From an uncultured Bacteroidota bacterium (GTDB lineage Bacteria > Bacteroidota > Bacteroidia > Bacteroidales > P3), in the NCBI GenBank assembly GCA_900546465.1, contig URCX01000009.1, positions 1 to 23,639 on the forward strand: a stretch of DNA of 23,639 bases, in the 5' to 3' direction. The notes below the pieces were generated by a model. The model was not told where the DNA came from, did not search any database, and saw only the letters and a program-made list of their open reading frames with translations. The translations under genes were made by a program, and so were the position numbers. This document shows positions 14,994 to 23,019 of the stretch, one piece after another (within the stretch, counting starts at the first letter, position 1; the number at the start of each line of letters is the position of its first letter).

Positions 14994-16814
14994 TTATTGT
15001 TCTCCTTTTCCCAATTCCTTATACTTTTTGCGGGCTTGCGTTACATACAGACTTGCGGGATAATTCAGTATGAGTTGTTGGTAATAGGATTTTGCGGTGG
15101 AGAGGTCTTTGTGATATGTTTCTGCAATCTCTGCCAATCGCATTATGGCATCGTCTGCCGTAAGGTCGTATGGGTATTTCAATAGGAGTGATTTCAGTAA
15201 ACTGTCTGCCAAATCAATATTGCCCTTGTCTTTTGCAATCAAAGCTCGAAGATAGAGGCATTCATCAAATAATGGGTGATAAAAATAGGCTTGCTCTATG
15301 CTGTCTATGTAATTCAGTGCTTTTTCATAGTGTCTGTATTCTCTTTCCCGCTCGGCTGCTGCAAACCATTGCATGCCTGTGAATGTGCTGTCCTCGTCTC
15401 TGTTTTCTTCTATCAGGATACTGTACTCTAAGGCATCGTTTGAAATAAGTTTTGAGGTGGAAGCCCGTAGTGCTTTGAATTGGGATAATGCCCATTCGAT
15501 TTCTCCGTTATAGTAACTCAACATTGCTTTGAAGAATTTGGCTTTGTCGCCTAATGGAGAGTTCTTGCAGTCTTTATCTACTTGGGAACAAAGCAGGTTT
15601 GCTTGCCAACTGTCGCCAAATCTGTTGTAAATCTCGGCTGAAAGGAGCTTCATTTCCGCTTTTTGGTTGATTGAAAAACTGTTGTTGCCTTGGCATTTTT
15701 CCAAAAGGTCAACTGCATCTTGGGCTTTGTCGTCATAAAATGCCATTATTTCGGCAGCTTGCAATATGGTGGTGAAGTTGTTTCTGTTATAGCCGTATTC
15801 CGAAAAGATAAGTTCAAAGGATTGTGTCAATCGTGCCAATGCTTTCTTGTCGGAAGCTGTTTTCATGAATTTTTTATACAGAACGCTTGTGTATCCGAGC
15901 AAAGCTCTTTGATAGAATGCCGCTTCTTTTCCTTTGTTCATTACATATTCGTACGCTTGTTCGGCTACTGATAAAGCATTTGCGTCATTCATGTTTTCGG
16001 CAAAGTCCAATACACCCGCTCCACTGCCCTCTTCAAAACTTTTGTCGATGTTTTTTGCCATTGAAAAGGCTTTTTCATATTTGCCGTTTTGAGTATAGAG
16101 CCATAAACCGAATTGAGCAAAATAGGGATTGTGGTTTTGTGTTTTGTAAAGTTTTGTCCACTCTTCTTCAACCGACTTTATGAGTTTGACGGAGTCCTTT
16201 GCAAAAAGTCCTGATAGGTTGGCAGTGATTTGATGCAGGCTTTGAGGCTTGTATTCCAAAAGGAGAAGATATTCTTTGGCTATTGCTTCATAGTCGTTTT
16301 CCTGCATAAAGATGTTCCCAAGCTGAAAGCCGTATGCGGAATTGTCTCCGAGCAACTCTCTTCCCCGCAGAAATACTTTTTTTGCCTCTTCCGAATGTCG
16401 CGAATAAAGGAAAGCATTGCCGAGTTTGAGAATGTCGGAATTGTTTGCCTTTAAGTTTTTCAGCAATCGCTCGAACTGCTTTTCTGCTTTTCTGCTTTTC
16501 CCTGTTTGTTCGTAGAGAAGAAACAGTTTAACACCGAAGTCGGATTGTCGGGGGAAGATTTTGGCGGCTTCTTTTAGGTAATCTTCTGCCGTTTCAAAGT
16601 CTCCGTTATTTTGCAGGGCGTTACATAGTAAAGAGTAGGCTTGTTCGGTTTTGTTTCGTTTGAGATAGTCTTTGTAAATGCTGATAGCTTCCTCTGATTG
16701 CCCGTTTGCTTCCAAGGAAAGGGCTTGTTGCAACTCCACATCTTTTTGTCCGAAAGAGGGGAGGGAACAGGCAAGGAATGCAATCGCAAGAACAATGAAG
16801 CGTCTCAAACTCAT
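14994..16814 (-). CDS. Secreted/periplasmic tetratricopeptide-repeat protein
   Basis: A 606-residue protein with a signal peptide (MSLRRFIVLAIAFLACSLPS) probably cut near FGQ (21-23). The cysteine at 16 is preceded by FLA, a poor lipobox, so simple export is more likely than lipidation. The mature part is almost entirely helical TPR-like repeats. Clear units include the EANGQSEEAISIYKDYLKRN segment (about 33-52), DFETAEDYLKEAAKIFPRQ, KSRKAEKQFERLLKNL, HSEEAKKVFLRGREL, and near the C-terminus DLADSLLKSLLLKYPYDLTA and DLSTAKSYYQQLILNYPAS. The last resemble the repeats of BamD/YbgF-type outer-membrane assembly factors. Its start codon overlaps the yicC stop (ATGA), so translation is probably coupled. 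I infer a periplasmic or outer-membrane scaffold; the specific partner cannot be told. Confidence 0.85.
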   Translation of the reverse strand: MSLRRFIVLAIAFLACSLPSFGQKDVELQQALSLEANGQSEEAISIYKDYLKRNKTEQAYSLLCNALQNNGDFETAEDYLKEAAKIFPRQSDFGVKLFLLYEQTGKSRKAEKQFERLLKNLKANNSDILKLGNAFLYSRHSEEAKKVFLRGRELLGDNSAYGFQLGNIFMQENDYEAIAKEYLLLLEYKPQSLHQITANLSGLFAKDSVKLIKSVEEEWTKLYKTQNHNPYFAQFGLWLYTQNGKYEKAFSMAKNIDKSFEEGSGAGVLDFAENMNDANALSVAEQAYEYVMNKGKEAAFYQRALLGYTSVLYKKFMKTASDKKALARLTQSFELIFSEYGYNRNNFTTILQAAEIMAFYDDKAQDAVDLLEKCQGNNSFSINQKAEMKLLSAEIYNRFGDSWQANLLCSQVDKDCKNSPLGDKAKFFKAMLSYYNGEIEWALSQFKALRASTSKLISNDALEYSILIEENRDEDSTFTGMQWFAAAEREREYRHYEKALNYIDSIEQAYFYHPLFDECLYLRALIAKDKGNIDLADSLLKSLLLKYPYDLTADDAIMRLAEIAETYHKDLSTAKSYYQQLILNYPASLYVTQARKKYKELGKGEQ

Positions 16815-17680
16815 AGTATATTGGCTGACTGTTCTTTTATCTTTTCAAGTTCGTCTTTCATCTTTACAACCAAGACTTGAATGTCTGCATCGTTTGCTTT
16901 TGAGCCTAAGGTGTTGATTTCTCTTCCCATTTCTTGTGCGATGAAGCCGAGTTTCTTACCTTGACATTCTCCTTGGGCAAGACATTGCAGAAAATAGTCC
17001 AAGTGCTGTCTCAATCGTATCTTTTCCTCTGTTATATCCAACTTTTCAAGATAGTAAATCATTTCCTGCTCCAAGCGATTCTCGTCAAGTTTCTCCAAAG
17101 TAAGCTCTTTAAGTTTGGAAAAGAGCCTGTCTTTTATCTTTATGCAGCGTTCATTCTCGTATTTATCAACTTCTTTGAGCAAATCGCCTATAAGGTTTAC
17201 TCTTTTGATGAAATCTTTCTCCAAAATGCCTCCTTCGCATGTACGATACTCGTCCAAATTTTTCACGGCTTGGCGAACGGTTGAAAGGAACAGGGCTTTT
17301 GCTTCATCGCTAAGTTCTTGCTGTTCTGCAAAACGAACTTCCGGAAGATTGAGAACGTAATTCAGCAAATTACTTGTGTCTGCTCCTACACTGTCTGCAA
17401 GAGCTTTCAAATTACTATAAACATTCTTGAACGTCTCTTTGTTGACCAATGGAGTGTTTTCAAGATTGCATTTTTCGCTGCTTATGTTGCAATCGAGTTT
17501 TCCTCTGACCAAACAATCAGAGAAGATATTTCTTACTTCCAATTCCAATTCCTTGAAATGAGATGGCAGTTTTATTGAAGCGTCTAATGTTTTTCCGTTC
17601 AAAGACTTTACTTCCACCGTAACCAATGCGTCGCCGCAAACAGCCTGAGCTTTTCCGAAGCCCGTCATCGACTTAATCAT
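16811..17680 (-). CDS. yicC: YicC family endoribonuclease
   Basis: The start is chosen at the ATG giving MIKSMTGFGKA, the invariant N-terminus of the family (289 residues). An upstream TTG would add six residues with no similarity. The N-terminal YicC-N domain includes VTVEVKSLNGKTLDASIKLP. The C-terminal half has EKIRLRQHLDYFLQCL, GKKLGFIAQEMGREINTLGS and KANDADIQVLVVKMKDELEKIKEQ, the strongest family signature. YicC is described as an endoribonuclease acting on small and other RNAs. In many genomes it precedes gmk; here it is followed by a TPR gene with a 4-nt overlap, and gmk is not visible. It is divergent from the PASTA gene, with about 120 nt shared upstream. Confidence 0.95.
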   Translation of the reverse strand: MIKSMTGFGKAQAVCGDALVTVEVKSLNGKTLDASIKLPSHFKELELEVRNIFSDCLVRGKLDCNISSEKCNLENTPLVNKETFKNVYSNLKALADSVGADTSNLLNYVLNLPEVRFAEQQELSDEAKALFLSTVRQAVKNLDEYRTCEGGILEKDFIKRVNLIGDLLKEVDKYENERCIKIKDRLFSKLKELTLEKLDENRLEQEMIYYLEKLDITEEKIRLRQHLDYFLQCLAQGECQGKKLGFIAQEMGREINTLGSKANDADIQVLVVKMKDELEKIKEQSANIL

Positions 17681-17709
17681 ATACTTGCAATTAAACAAAA
17701 ATCAGACCG

Positions 17710-17717
17710 CAAAAATA
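17710..17717 (-). promoter_or_regulatory. Possible -7 promoter box for yicC
   Basis: TATTTTTG on the minus strand fits TAnnTTTG and lies 29 nt before the yicC ATG. No convincing TTTG -33 partner is seen at the usual distance, so this is tentative. Confidence 0.35.
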
Positions 17718-17769
17718 CAAAATCCCTGCATTCTCTGCTCCGGTGGACGAGAAATCAATCAAAAATTGT

Positions 17770-17777
17770 TACCTTTG
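17770..17777 (+). promoter_or_regulatory. -7 promoter box upstream of the PASTA operon
   Basis: TACCTTTG ends 23 nt before the ATG of the PASTA gene, at the same kind of distance as for recA, lpxD and clpX. The -33 region lacks a clear TTTG. The yicC and PASTA promoters are back to back within about 100 nt. Confidence 0.5.
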
Positions 17778-17800
17778 CCGCAGAAATCAAGGATTCTGAC

Positions 17801-18646
17801 ATGTCATTCAAGCAATTCATAAAAAGCAGAGTTTTTTTTGCTCATCTCGGACTTATAGTGACGAGTTTCTTTCTTTTATTCGTCATGGTGTTCTTTCTTT
17901 TGAAACAATATACTCGTCATGGTAGCGAATATACCGTTCCGAACATAGAAGGTAAGTTGCTTAGCGAAGCTGAGCAGATGAAAGAGATGGCAAATTTCAA
18001 TGTGATTGTGATAGACTCTATCTTTCAGGAGGATTCGCCGGCAGGAATTATTCTAAGCCAAGAGCCAATTGCCGATGCGAGGGTAAAGAAAGGGAGAAAG
18101 ATTTACGTTACCGTAACTTCGGAAACAGGAGACGAACTAAGCATGCCTTTATGCACCGATATGAGTCTGAAAACAGCTGTTCAATCTTTAACCGATATAG
18201 GTTTGAGAATAGGAAATATCAGTTTCCGACCGGGAGATATTTCAAATATCGTTTTGGAACAAAGGCAAAATGGGAAGATAATTCGTCAGAGTGCAAAGGT
18301 TAAAAGAGGTGATGTAATAGACTTGCTTGTCGAAATGGACGTAAACAGTTCCACGACAAACATGCCCGATATTCTTGGAAAGACAGAGGTTGAGGCGGAA
18401 AAGATGTTGTGGGCTGCGGGCTTGAATGTGGGGAAGAAGACATTTGACGGACAAAGGGAACATAATCATTCAAGAGTTGTCAGCTACACTCCCACATTTA
18501 AGGGCTTGACTCTTGGAACCACGGTATCCTTGCATTTTATCAATGATGCCAAAAGCAGTTATAGGAAAACATTGAGAAAGTTTGAAGAACAACTTATACT
18601 CGAACAAAATAATTATGAAGACATCGAAAACGTGGAATCGGAGTAA
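17801..18646 (+). CDS. PASTA-domain inner-membrane protein
   Basis: A 281-residue protein with one membrane helix (about 13-34, very hydrophobic) after a short basic cytoplasmic end, so the rest should face the periplasm. Three PASTA domains follow, at roughly 44-107 (starts YTVPNIEGKLLSEAEQM), 114-179 (SMPLCTDMSLKTAVQSL) and 187-248 (NMPDILGKTEVEAEKML). Each ends with the G..I.V.V-type strand, such as RKIYVTVTS. A charged, probably helical tail follows (255-281). PASTA domains in Gram-positive kinases and PBPs bind peptidoglycan or muropeptides. This protein has no kinase or transpeptidase domain, so it may sense or tether the cell wall. Its end overlaps the next gene's chosen start by 32 nt, and it heads a PASTA/T9SS-cargo/RluD operon. 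Confidence 0.9.
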   Translation: MSFKQFIKSRVFFAHLGLIVTSFFLLFVMVFFLLKQYTRHGSEYTVPNIEGKLLSEAEQMKEMANFNVIVIDSIFQEDSPAGIILSQEPIADARVKKGRKIYVTVTSETGDELSMPLCTDMSLKTAVQSLTDIGLRIGNISFRPGDISNIVLEQRQNGKIIRQSAKVKRGDVIDLLVEMDVNSSTTNMPDILGKTEVEAEKMLWAAGLNVGKKTFDGQREHNHSRVVSYTPTFKGLTLGTTVSLHFINDAKSSYRKTLRKFEEQLILEQNNYEDIENVESE

Positions 18647-20528
18647 TGGTTTGAGAAAAGCAGGATTTGCATTATTGTTTTCCATGTTCTCCGTATTGTC
18701 TTTCGCACAGACGATAATATCACCCATTGGCAGTTTTGCCAATGCAGGAATGCAGAAAGCTCAATCTTCTGTCGATATTTTTTTACCCTTTATAGATGAT
18801 TTTTCAAACTATATTGGGATTCCAAATCCCGATAAATGGGAAACTTTCGGGGTTGTTGTGAACAGTTCTTACCAATTTAATCCTCCGTCAGTAGGAGTTG
18901 CGACTCTTGATGCGACGGATATTTATGGAAAACTTTATACACATGCGACATCTTCGCCTTTTTATGCCGATACTCTTGCAAGTCGCTTCATTCGATTGGA
19001 CTCTGTGAAAACGCCTTATGGGATTGCACTTTCTCCGAGCGATTCCGTGTATTTGAGTTTCTATGTTCAGCCTGCCGGAGGTAGCGGAAAACAATGGGAG
19101 GCGGTAGGTTCTCGTCCCTCTGCCGAGGATTCCATAATATTGGAATTTTATTCCCCTGAAACAGGTTGGAATTGGATTTGGGCAATGGGGGGAGAGCATG
19201 TGGATAGTCTTTACAACAGATATGGTTCTTACTATAAGTATGTCCTTATCCCCATAACCGACCCTGTATATTTCAGTAAAGAATTTCGCTTTCGCTTTCG
19301 GAACATAGCTTCTTTGAGCAATAGTTCTCAGAGTTCGTACATCGGAAATTGCGACCAATGGAATATAGATTATGTTTATCTGAATAGAAATCGTTCATTT
19401 GAGGATAGCTCGCGAAGAGACTTGGCTTTCGTCGAGCCGGCTCCCTCAATGTTGAAACGTTATCAGGCAATGCCGTCACGGCAATTCAGACAAGAAGAAA
19501 TGGCAGATAGTTTGCATATCAAGATAGTCAACTTGGCGGATATTGCTTTAAGTTCCACATATAAATATGAGATAAGCAATGAGAGCGGAATGCGTCTCTA
19601 TTCTTATGACGGAGGATTTGAAAACATTTCTCCTTATTCACAGACACAACGCTACCAAACCTCTCCCAATCATGCAAGTCCTGCTGTCGATTTTGTGTTT
19701 GATATAAATCCCATGCGGTGGTATGCTTTCGATATTACCCATACTATTAAGGAGGGTGTGGGACAGGATTGGTTGCCTGCAAATGACACCATACGATTTA
19801 AGCAGATTTTTGAAGATTTCTTTGCATACGATGACGGTACAGCCGAGAATGGTATAGGTGTTGAGCCGATAAGCGGTTCTCATTTGGCTGTCAGATATGA
19901 CTTGAACGAAAAGGATACTCTCACGGCGGTGGATATTTATTTTAATACTTCATTGAATGAAAGCAATTTCAAGCCTTTTTTTATTTGTGTTTGGACTTGC
20001 GAGAATGCTCTGCCCGGGGAAATGATATATAAGAGCGAAAAATTGATACCGAGAAGCGACAGCTTAAATCGTTTCACTCGTTTCATCCTCGATGAAAGTA
20101 TTGTGTTGCCTTCGGCTCCGTTTTTCATAAGTCTGCAAACCAAGGGGAACGATTACCTTAACATAGGATTTGACAGAAACACCAATTCCTCCGAATATAC
20201 TTTTTCAAAGACGAGTTCAGATTGGCAACAATCTTTCGAGAAAGGTTCTGTCATGATGAGACCGTACTTTGGTTATAGAGCAAGTGTCGGATTGAAAGAT
20301 GTAGATGGCTCGTATATAAAGATTTATCCTAATCCTGCTTCAACGAGGGTTTATTTGCAAAACTGCAATGGCTTGTTGAAGCGATTGTTTGATGCGAACG
20401 GCAGATTGCTTGTTCAAACAAGAGAGAATGAAATAGATATTTCCCGATTCGATTGCGGAGTATATATATTGCAAGTTGCAGATGAGGGTAGTTTAATCCA
20501 TCATGAGAAAATCATAAAGGCAAGGTAA
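18615..20528 (+). CDS. Secreted protein with T9SS type A C-terminal sorting domain
   Basis: I choose the ATG giving MKTSKTWNRSNGLRKAGFAL because it yields a proper signal peptide ending SFAQ (cut near residue 31). An earlier in-frame start (18582) would put 11 extra polar residues first. The 637-residue protein has no catalytic motif I recognise. The middle is rich in aromatic and beta-type sequence, with segments such as IDDFSNYIGIPNPDKWETFG and YDLNEKDTLTAVDIYFNTS that resemble large Bacteroidota surface beta-sandwich proteins. The last 71 residues are a type A sorting domain: IKIYPNPAS, then LFDANGRLLVQ, IDISRFDCGVYILQV and the basic end HEKIIKAR. It should cross the outer membrane by the T9SS and be attached to the surface or released. 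It overlaps the PASTA gene by 32 nt, and its stop overlaps the RluD start. Confidence 0.88.
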   Translation: MKTSKTWNRSNGLRKAGFALLFSMFSVLSFAQTIISPIGSFANAGMQKAQSSVDIFLPFIDDFSNYIGIPNPDKWETFGVVVNSSYQFNPPSVGVATLDATDIYGKLYTHATSSPFYADTLASRFIRLDSVKTPYGIALSPSDSVYLSFYVQPAGGSGKQWEAVGSRPSAEDSIILEFYSPETGWNWIWAMGGEHVDSLYNRYGSYYKYVLIPITDPVYFSKEFRFRFRNIASLSNSSQSSYIGNCDQWNIDYVYLNRNRSFEDSSRRDLAFVEPAPSMLKRYQAMPSRQFRQEEMADSLHIKIVNLADIALSSTYKYEISNESGMRLYSYDGGFENISPYSQTQRYQTSPNHASPAVDFVFDINPMRWYAFDITHTIKEGVGQDWLPANDTIRFKQIFEDFFAYDDGTAENGIGVEPISGSHLAVRYDLNEKDTLTAVDIYFNTSLNESNFKPFFICVWTCENALPGEMIYKSEKLIPRSDSLNRFTRFILDESIVLPSAPFFISLQTKGNDYLNIGFDRNTNSSEYTFSKTSSDWQQSFEKGSVMMRPYFGYRASVGLKDVDGSYIKIYPNPASTRVYLQNCNGLLKRLFDANGRLLVQTRENEIDISRFDCGVYILQVADEGSLIHHEKIIKAR

Positions 20529-21565
20529 TGCAAGAAGAGACACAGAATGTCAATGATGAGAGGGAGTTGTATGAGAACTTCCGCATAGAGGTTGAAAAGG
20601 GAAAGACTTTACTCAGAATAGATAAGTACCTGATGTCCCGTATAGAGGGTTCGAGCAGGAATAAAATACAGACAGCGGCAAAGGCAGAGTGCATAAAAGT
20701 GAATGATAAACCGGTTAAGTCCAATTACAGGGTGAAACCGGGAGATGTGATACAGCTTTTTCTTACCACTCCGCCGCAATCCATAGAGATAGTGCCGCAG
20801 GATATTCCTATTGATGTGGTTTATGAAGATGATGATGTGATTGTGGTTAACAAACCCTCGTCAATGGTCGTTCACCCCGGCTATGGAAACTATTCCGGTA
20901 CTCTTTTGAATGCTCTTGCTTTCCATTTCCAAAACCAAAAGAACAAAGAGGGAGAAACTCCCAAGCCATTGCTTGTTCATCGTATCGATAAGGATACGAC
21001 AGGTTTGCTTTTGGTTGCCAAAAACGAGTATTCCCAGACCTTTCTTGCCAAACAGTTTTTTGAACATAGCATAGAAAGAAAATACACAGCCCTTGTATGG
21101 GGCGATGTCAGCGAGGAGGAAGGAACGATAGAGGGAAACATTGGCAGAAGTCTGAAAGATAGAAAAGTAATGACTGTTTTCCCTGATGGAGAACACGGCA
21201 AGCCTGCCGTAACTCACTATAATGTCTTGCAAAGATTCGGTTACATAAGCGAGATACAGTGTCGCCTTGAAACAGGACGAACTCACCAGATACGCGTTCA
21301 CATGAAATCCATAGGACATCCTCTTTTCGGAGATAGAACTTATGGAGGAGATCAAATACTTAAAGGAACCACTTTCAGCAAGTATAAACAATTCGTTGCG
21401 AATTGCTTTCAAATTCTGCCTCGTCAGGCTTTACATGCTTCCACCATAGGTTTTCTCCACCCGACAAGCGGAGAGAGAATGTTGTTTTCTTCACAACTGC
21501 CGGAAGATATGCAAACCGTCATCAATAAATGGACGACTTATATGAGTGGAAGCAAGAACTCTTGA
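20528..21565 (+). CDS. rluD: RluA/RluD family 23S rRNA pseudouridine synthase
   Basis: A 345-residue protein with an S4 RNA-binding domain at about 28-85 (LLRIDKYLMSRIEGSSRNKI and VKSNYRVKPGDVIQL) and the catalytic domain from about 95. The signature HRIDKDTTGLLL (151-162) contains the catalytic aspartate D154. NKPSSMVVHPGYGN (108-121), RTHQIRVHMKSIGHPLFGD and the RQALHA segment near the C-terminus are also typical. RluD-type enzymes modify uridines in helix 69 of 23S rRNA. RluA-family paralogues are hard to tell apart by eye, but the S4 domain favours RluD over RluA. The ATG overlaps the previous stop (TAATG), so translation is probably coupled to the T9SS cargo gene, whose function looks unrelated. 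Confidence 0.92.
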   Translation: MQEETQNVNDERELYENFRIEVEKGKTLLRIDKYLMSRIEGSSRNKIQTAAKAECIKVNDKPVKSNYRVKPGDVIQLFLTTPPQSIEIVPQDIPIDVVYEDDDVIVVNKPSSMVVHPGYGNYSGTLLNALAFHFQNQKNKEGETPKPLLVHRIDKDTTGLLLVAKNEYSQTFLAKQFFEHSIERKYTALVWGDVSEEEGTIEGNIGRSLKDRKVMTVFPDGEHGKPAVTHYNVLQRFGYISEIQCRLETGRTHQIRVHMKSIGHPLFGDRTYGGDQILKGTTFSKYKQFVANCFQILPRQALHASTIGFLHPTSGERMLFSSQLPEDMQTVINKWTTYMSGSKNS

Positions 21566-21590
21566 AATATTTTTTTGAAATGCAGAAAAT

Positions 21591-21666
21591 AAAACGCCGT
21601 TCGGCTGAAATGAAACGCCGAAAAGATTTACTGAAACGCCGTTTCAGCAAATTAAAACGGCGAAAG
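21591..21666. repeat. Intergenic inverted-repeat cluster, copy B
   Basis: Three ACGCCG-containing units follow the rluD stop. GGCTGAAATGAAACGCCG (21603-21620) is identical over 18 bases to 2609-2626 in copy A. TGAAACGCCGTTTC-AGC-AAATTAAAACGGCG (21632-21662) differs from the copy A unit by three adjacent bases. CGCCGTTT (21637-21644) pairs with AAACGGCG (21655-21662) as an 8-bp stem. CTGAAAC/GTTTCAG (21631-21637 and 21641-21647) is an alternative 7-bp hairpin. The T run that follows the stem in copy A is AAAG here, so termination is less likely for this copy. Confidence 0.75.
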
Positions 21667-21704
21667 AAATTATCCTTTTGCAAATAATTGAAATCTAATA
21701 TACT

Positions 21705-22949
21705 ATGAATAAAAAAAAGAATTACGTTTTCAGCCTGTCGATTATCGGCTTGCTGTACTTTGTTTTCGGATTTGTAACATGGTTAAACAGTTTGTTGATA
21801 CCGTTCTTGAAGACGGCTTGTCAACTGCCGGATTCGCAAGCCTATTGGGTAACCTTTGCTTTTTACATTTCCTATTTCGTCATGTCCATACCCTCTTCCG
21901 TCATATTGAAACGTACAGGTTTCGCCGGAGGAATGAGCCTTGGTCTTTTGGTTATGGCAGTCGGTTCGGTTTTGTTCCTTCCGGCAGCATCGTCTCGTAA
22001 TTATGTCTTGTTTCTTGTCGGTTTGTTCATTCAGGGTACGGGCTTGGCGTTATTGCAAACGGCGGTCAATCCCTACGTAACCATACTCGGCCCCATTGAA
22101 TCGGCTGCAAAGCGTATGTCTATAATGGGCTTGTTCAACAAATGTGCAGGAATGATAGGCATATTGCTTATAAGCAGTGTGCTTTTCTCCGGAATGGACG
22201 AATTGAGTGCGAGAATAGAACTCGCCACAGGAGAGGAACTTGCAATGGAGCTTGATATGTTGGTTTCAAGAATAAGAATGCCGTATATGATTATTACAGG
22301 GCTTCTCTTATGTTTGGCATTGATGATTTTGCTTGCCCGTTTGCCTGAGGTGAAGAACGAAGATGCAGAAGAGAAGGACCGAAATAAGAAATCCATATTC
22401 AAGATACCTTACCTTTGGTTGGGAGTGCTTACTCTGTTTTTGTACGTCGGTGTTGAGGTTATAGCCATAGACACCCTCGGATTGTATGCCGAAACGCAGG
22501 GAATTGCCAAGGATATTGCTCCTAAACTCGGGACATTCAGTCTGATTGCTTTGACGATAGGATATATTGCGGGAATTTTCCTTGTTCCAAAGCGTATAAC
22601 CCAATCGCAAGCCCTTGCAATCTCAGCCGTTCTCGGATTTGTGTTTGCCCTTTGTGCTTTGTTTACTTCGGGTATAGTTTCGATAATATTCATCATACTT
22701 TTGAGCTTCGCACATGCAATGATGTGGCCGGGAATATGGCCTCTTGCAATAGACAAGCTCGGTTCGCATACAGCCTTGGCGTCAGCCTTTCTGATAATGG
22801 CAATAGCCGGAGGAGCCGTTTTGCCTTTGTGTTACGGAGGATTGGTGGATTGTTTCGGCGGAAACAGACATCTACCTTATATGATAACATTGCCTTGTTA
22901 TGCAATGATATTCTACTATGCCGTACGAGGACATAAGATAGGCAAATGA
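21705..22949 (+). CDS. MFS sugar transporter, FucP/GluP (fucose or glucose/galactose) type
   Basis: A 414-residue, very hydrophobic protein with about 12 membrane helices, the normal length for this family. The first helix has the family-typical LYFVFGFVTWLNSLLIPFLK, followed by AFYISYFVMSIPSSVILKRTG and the GTGLALLQTAVNPYV segment found in FucP/GluP-like proton-coupled sugar symporters. A short cytoplasmic loop of charged residues (EVKNEDAEEKDRNKKS) divides the N- and C-terminal bundles. The usual substrate is L-fucose, glucose, galactose or N-acetylglucosamine, and I cannot tell which. The gene is alone between the repeat cluster and clpX with no sugar catabolic neighbours, so context gives no clue. 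The ATG start is clear. Confidence 0.9.
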   Translation: MNKKKNYVFSLSIIGLLYFVFGFVTWLNSLLIPFLKTACQLPDSQAYWVTFAFYISYFVMSIPSSVILKRTGFAGGMSLGLLVMAVGSVLFLPAASSRNYVLFLVGLFIQGTGLALLQTAVNPYVTILGPIESAAKRMSIMGLFNKCAGMIGILLISSVLFSGMDELSARIELATGEELAMELDMLVSRIRMPYMIITGLLLCLALMILLARLPEVKNEDAEEKDRNKKSIFKIPYLWLGVLTLFLYVGVEVIAIDTLGLYAETQGIAKDIAPKLGTFSLIALTIGYIAGIFLVPKRITQSQALAISAVLGFVFALCALFTSGIVSIIFIILLSFAHAMMWPGIWPLAIDKLGSHTALASAFLIMAIAGGAVLPLCYGGLVDCFGGNRHLPYMITLPCYAMIFYYAVRGHKIGK

Positions 22950-22970
22950 CCGATGAGGTAGTGCTGAAAT

Positions 22971-23001
22971 CTTGTTGCATGGGAGCAAATTCGTAACTTT
23001 G
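22971..23001 (+). promoter_or_regulatory. clpX promoter
   Basis: CTTG (22971-22974) and TAACTTTG (22994-23001) are separated by 19 nt, a good Bacteroidetes -33/-7 pair. The ATG of clpX is 18 nt downstream. The promoter begins just after the transporter stop, so clpX appears to be transcribed on its own. Confidence 0.65.
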
Positions 23002-23019
23002 CAAAAAAATCCTTTCAAG

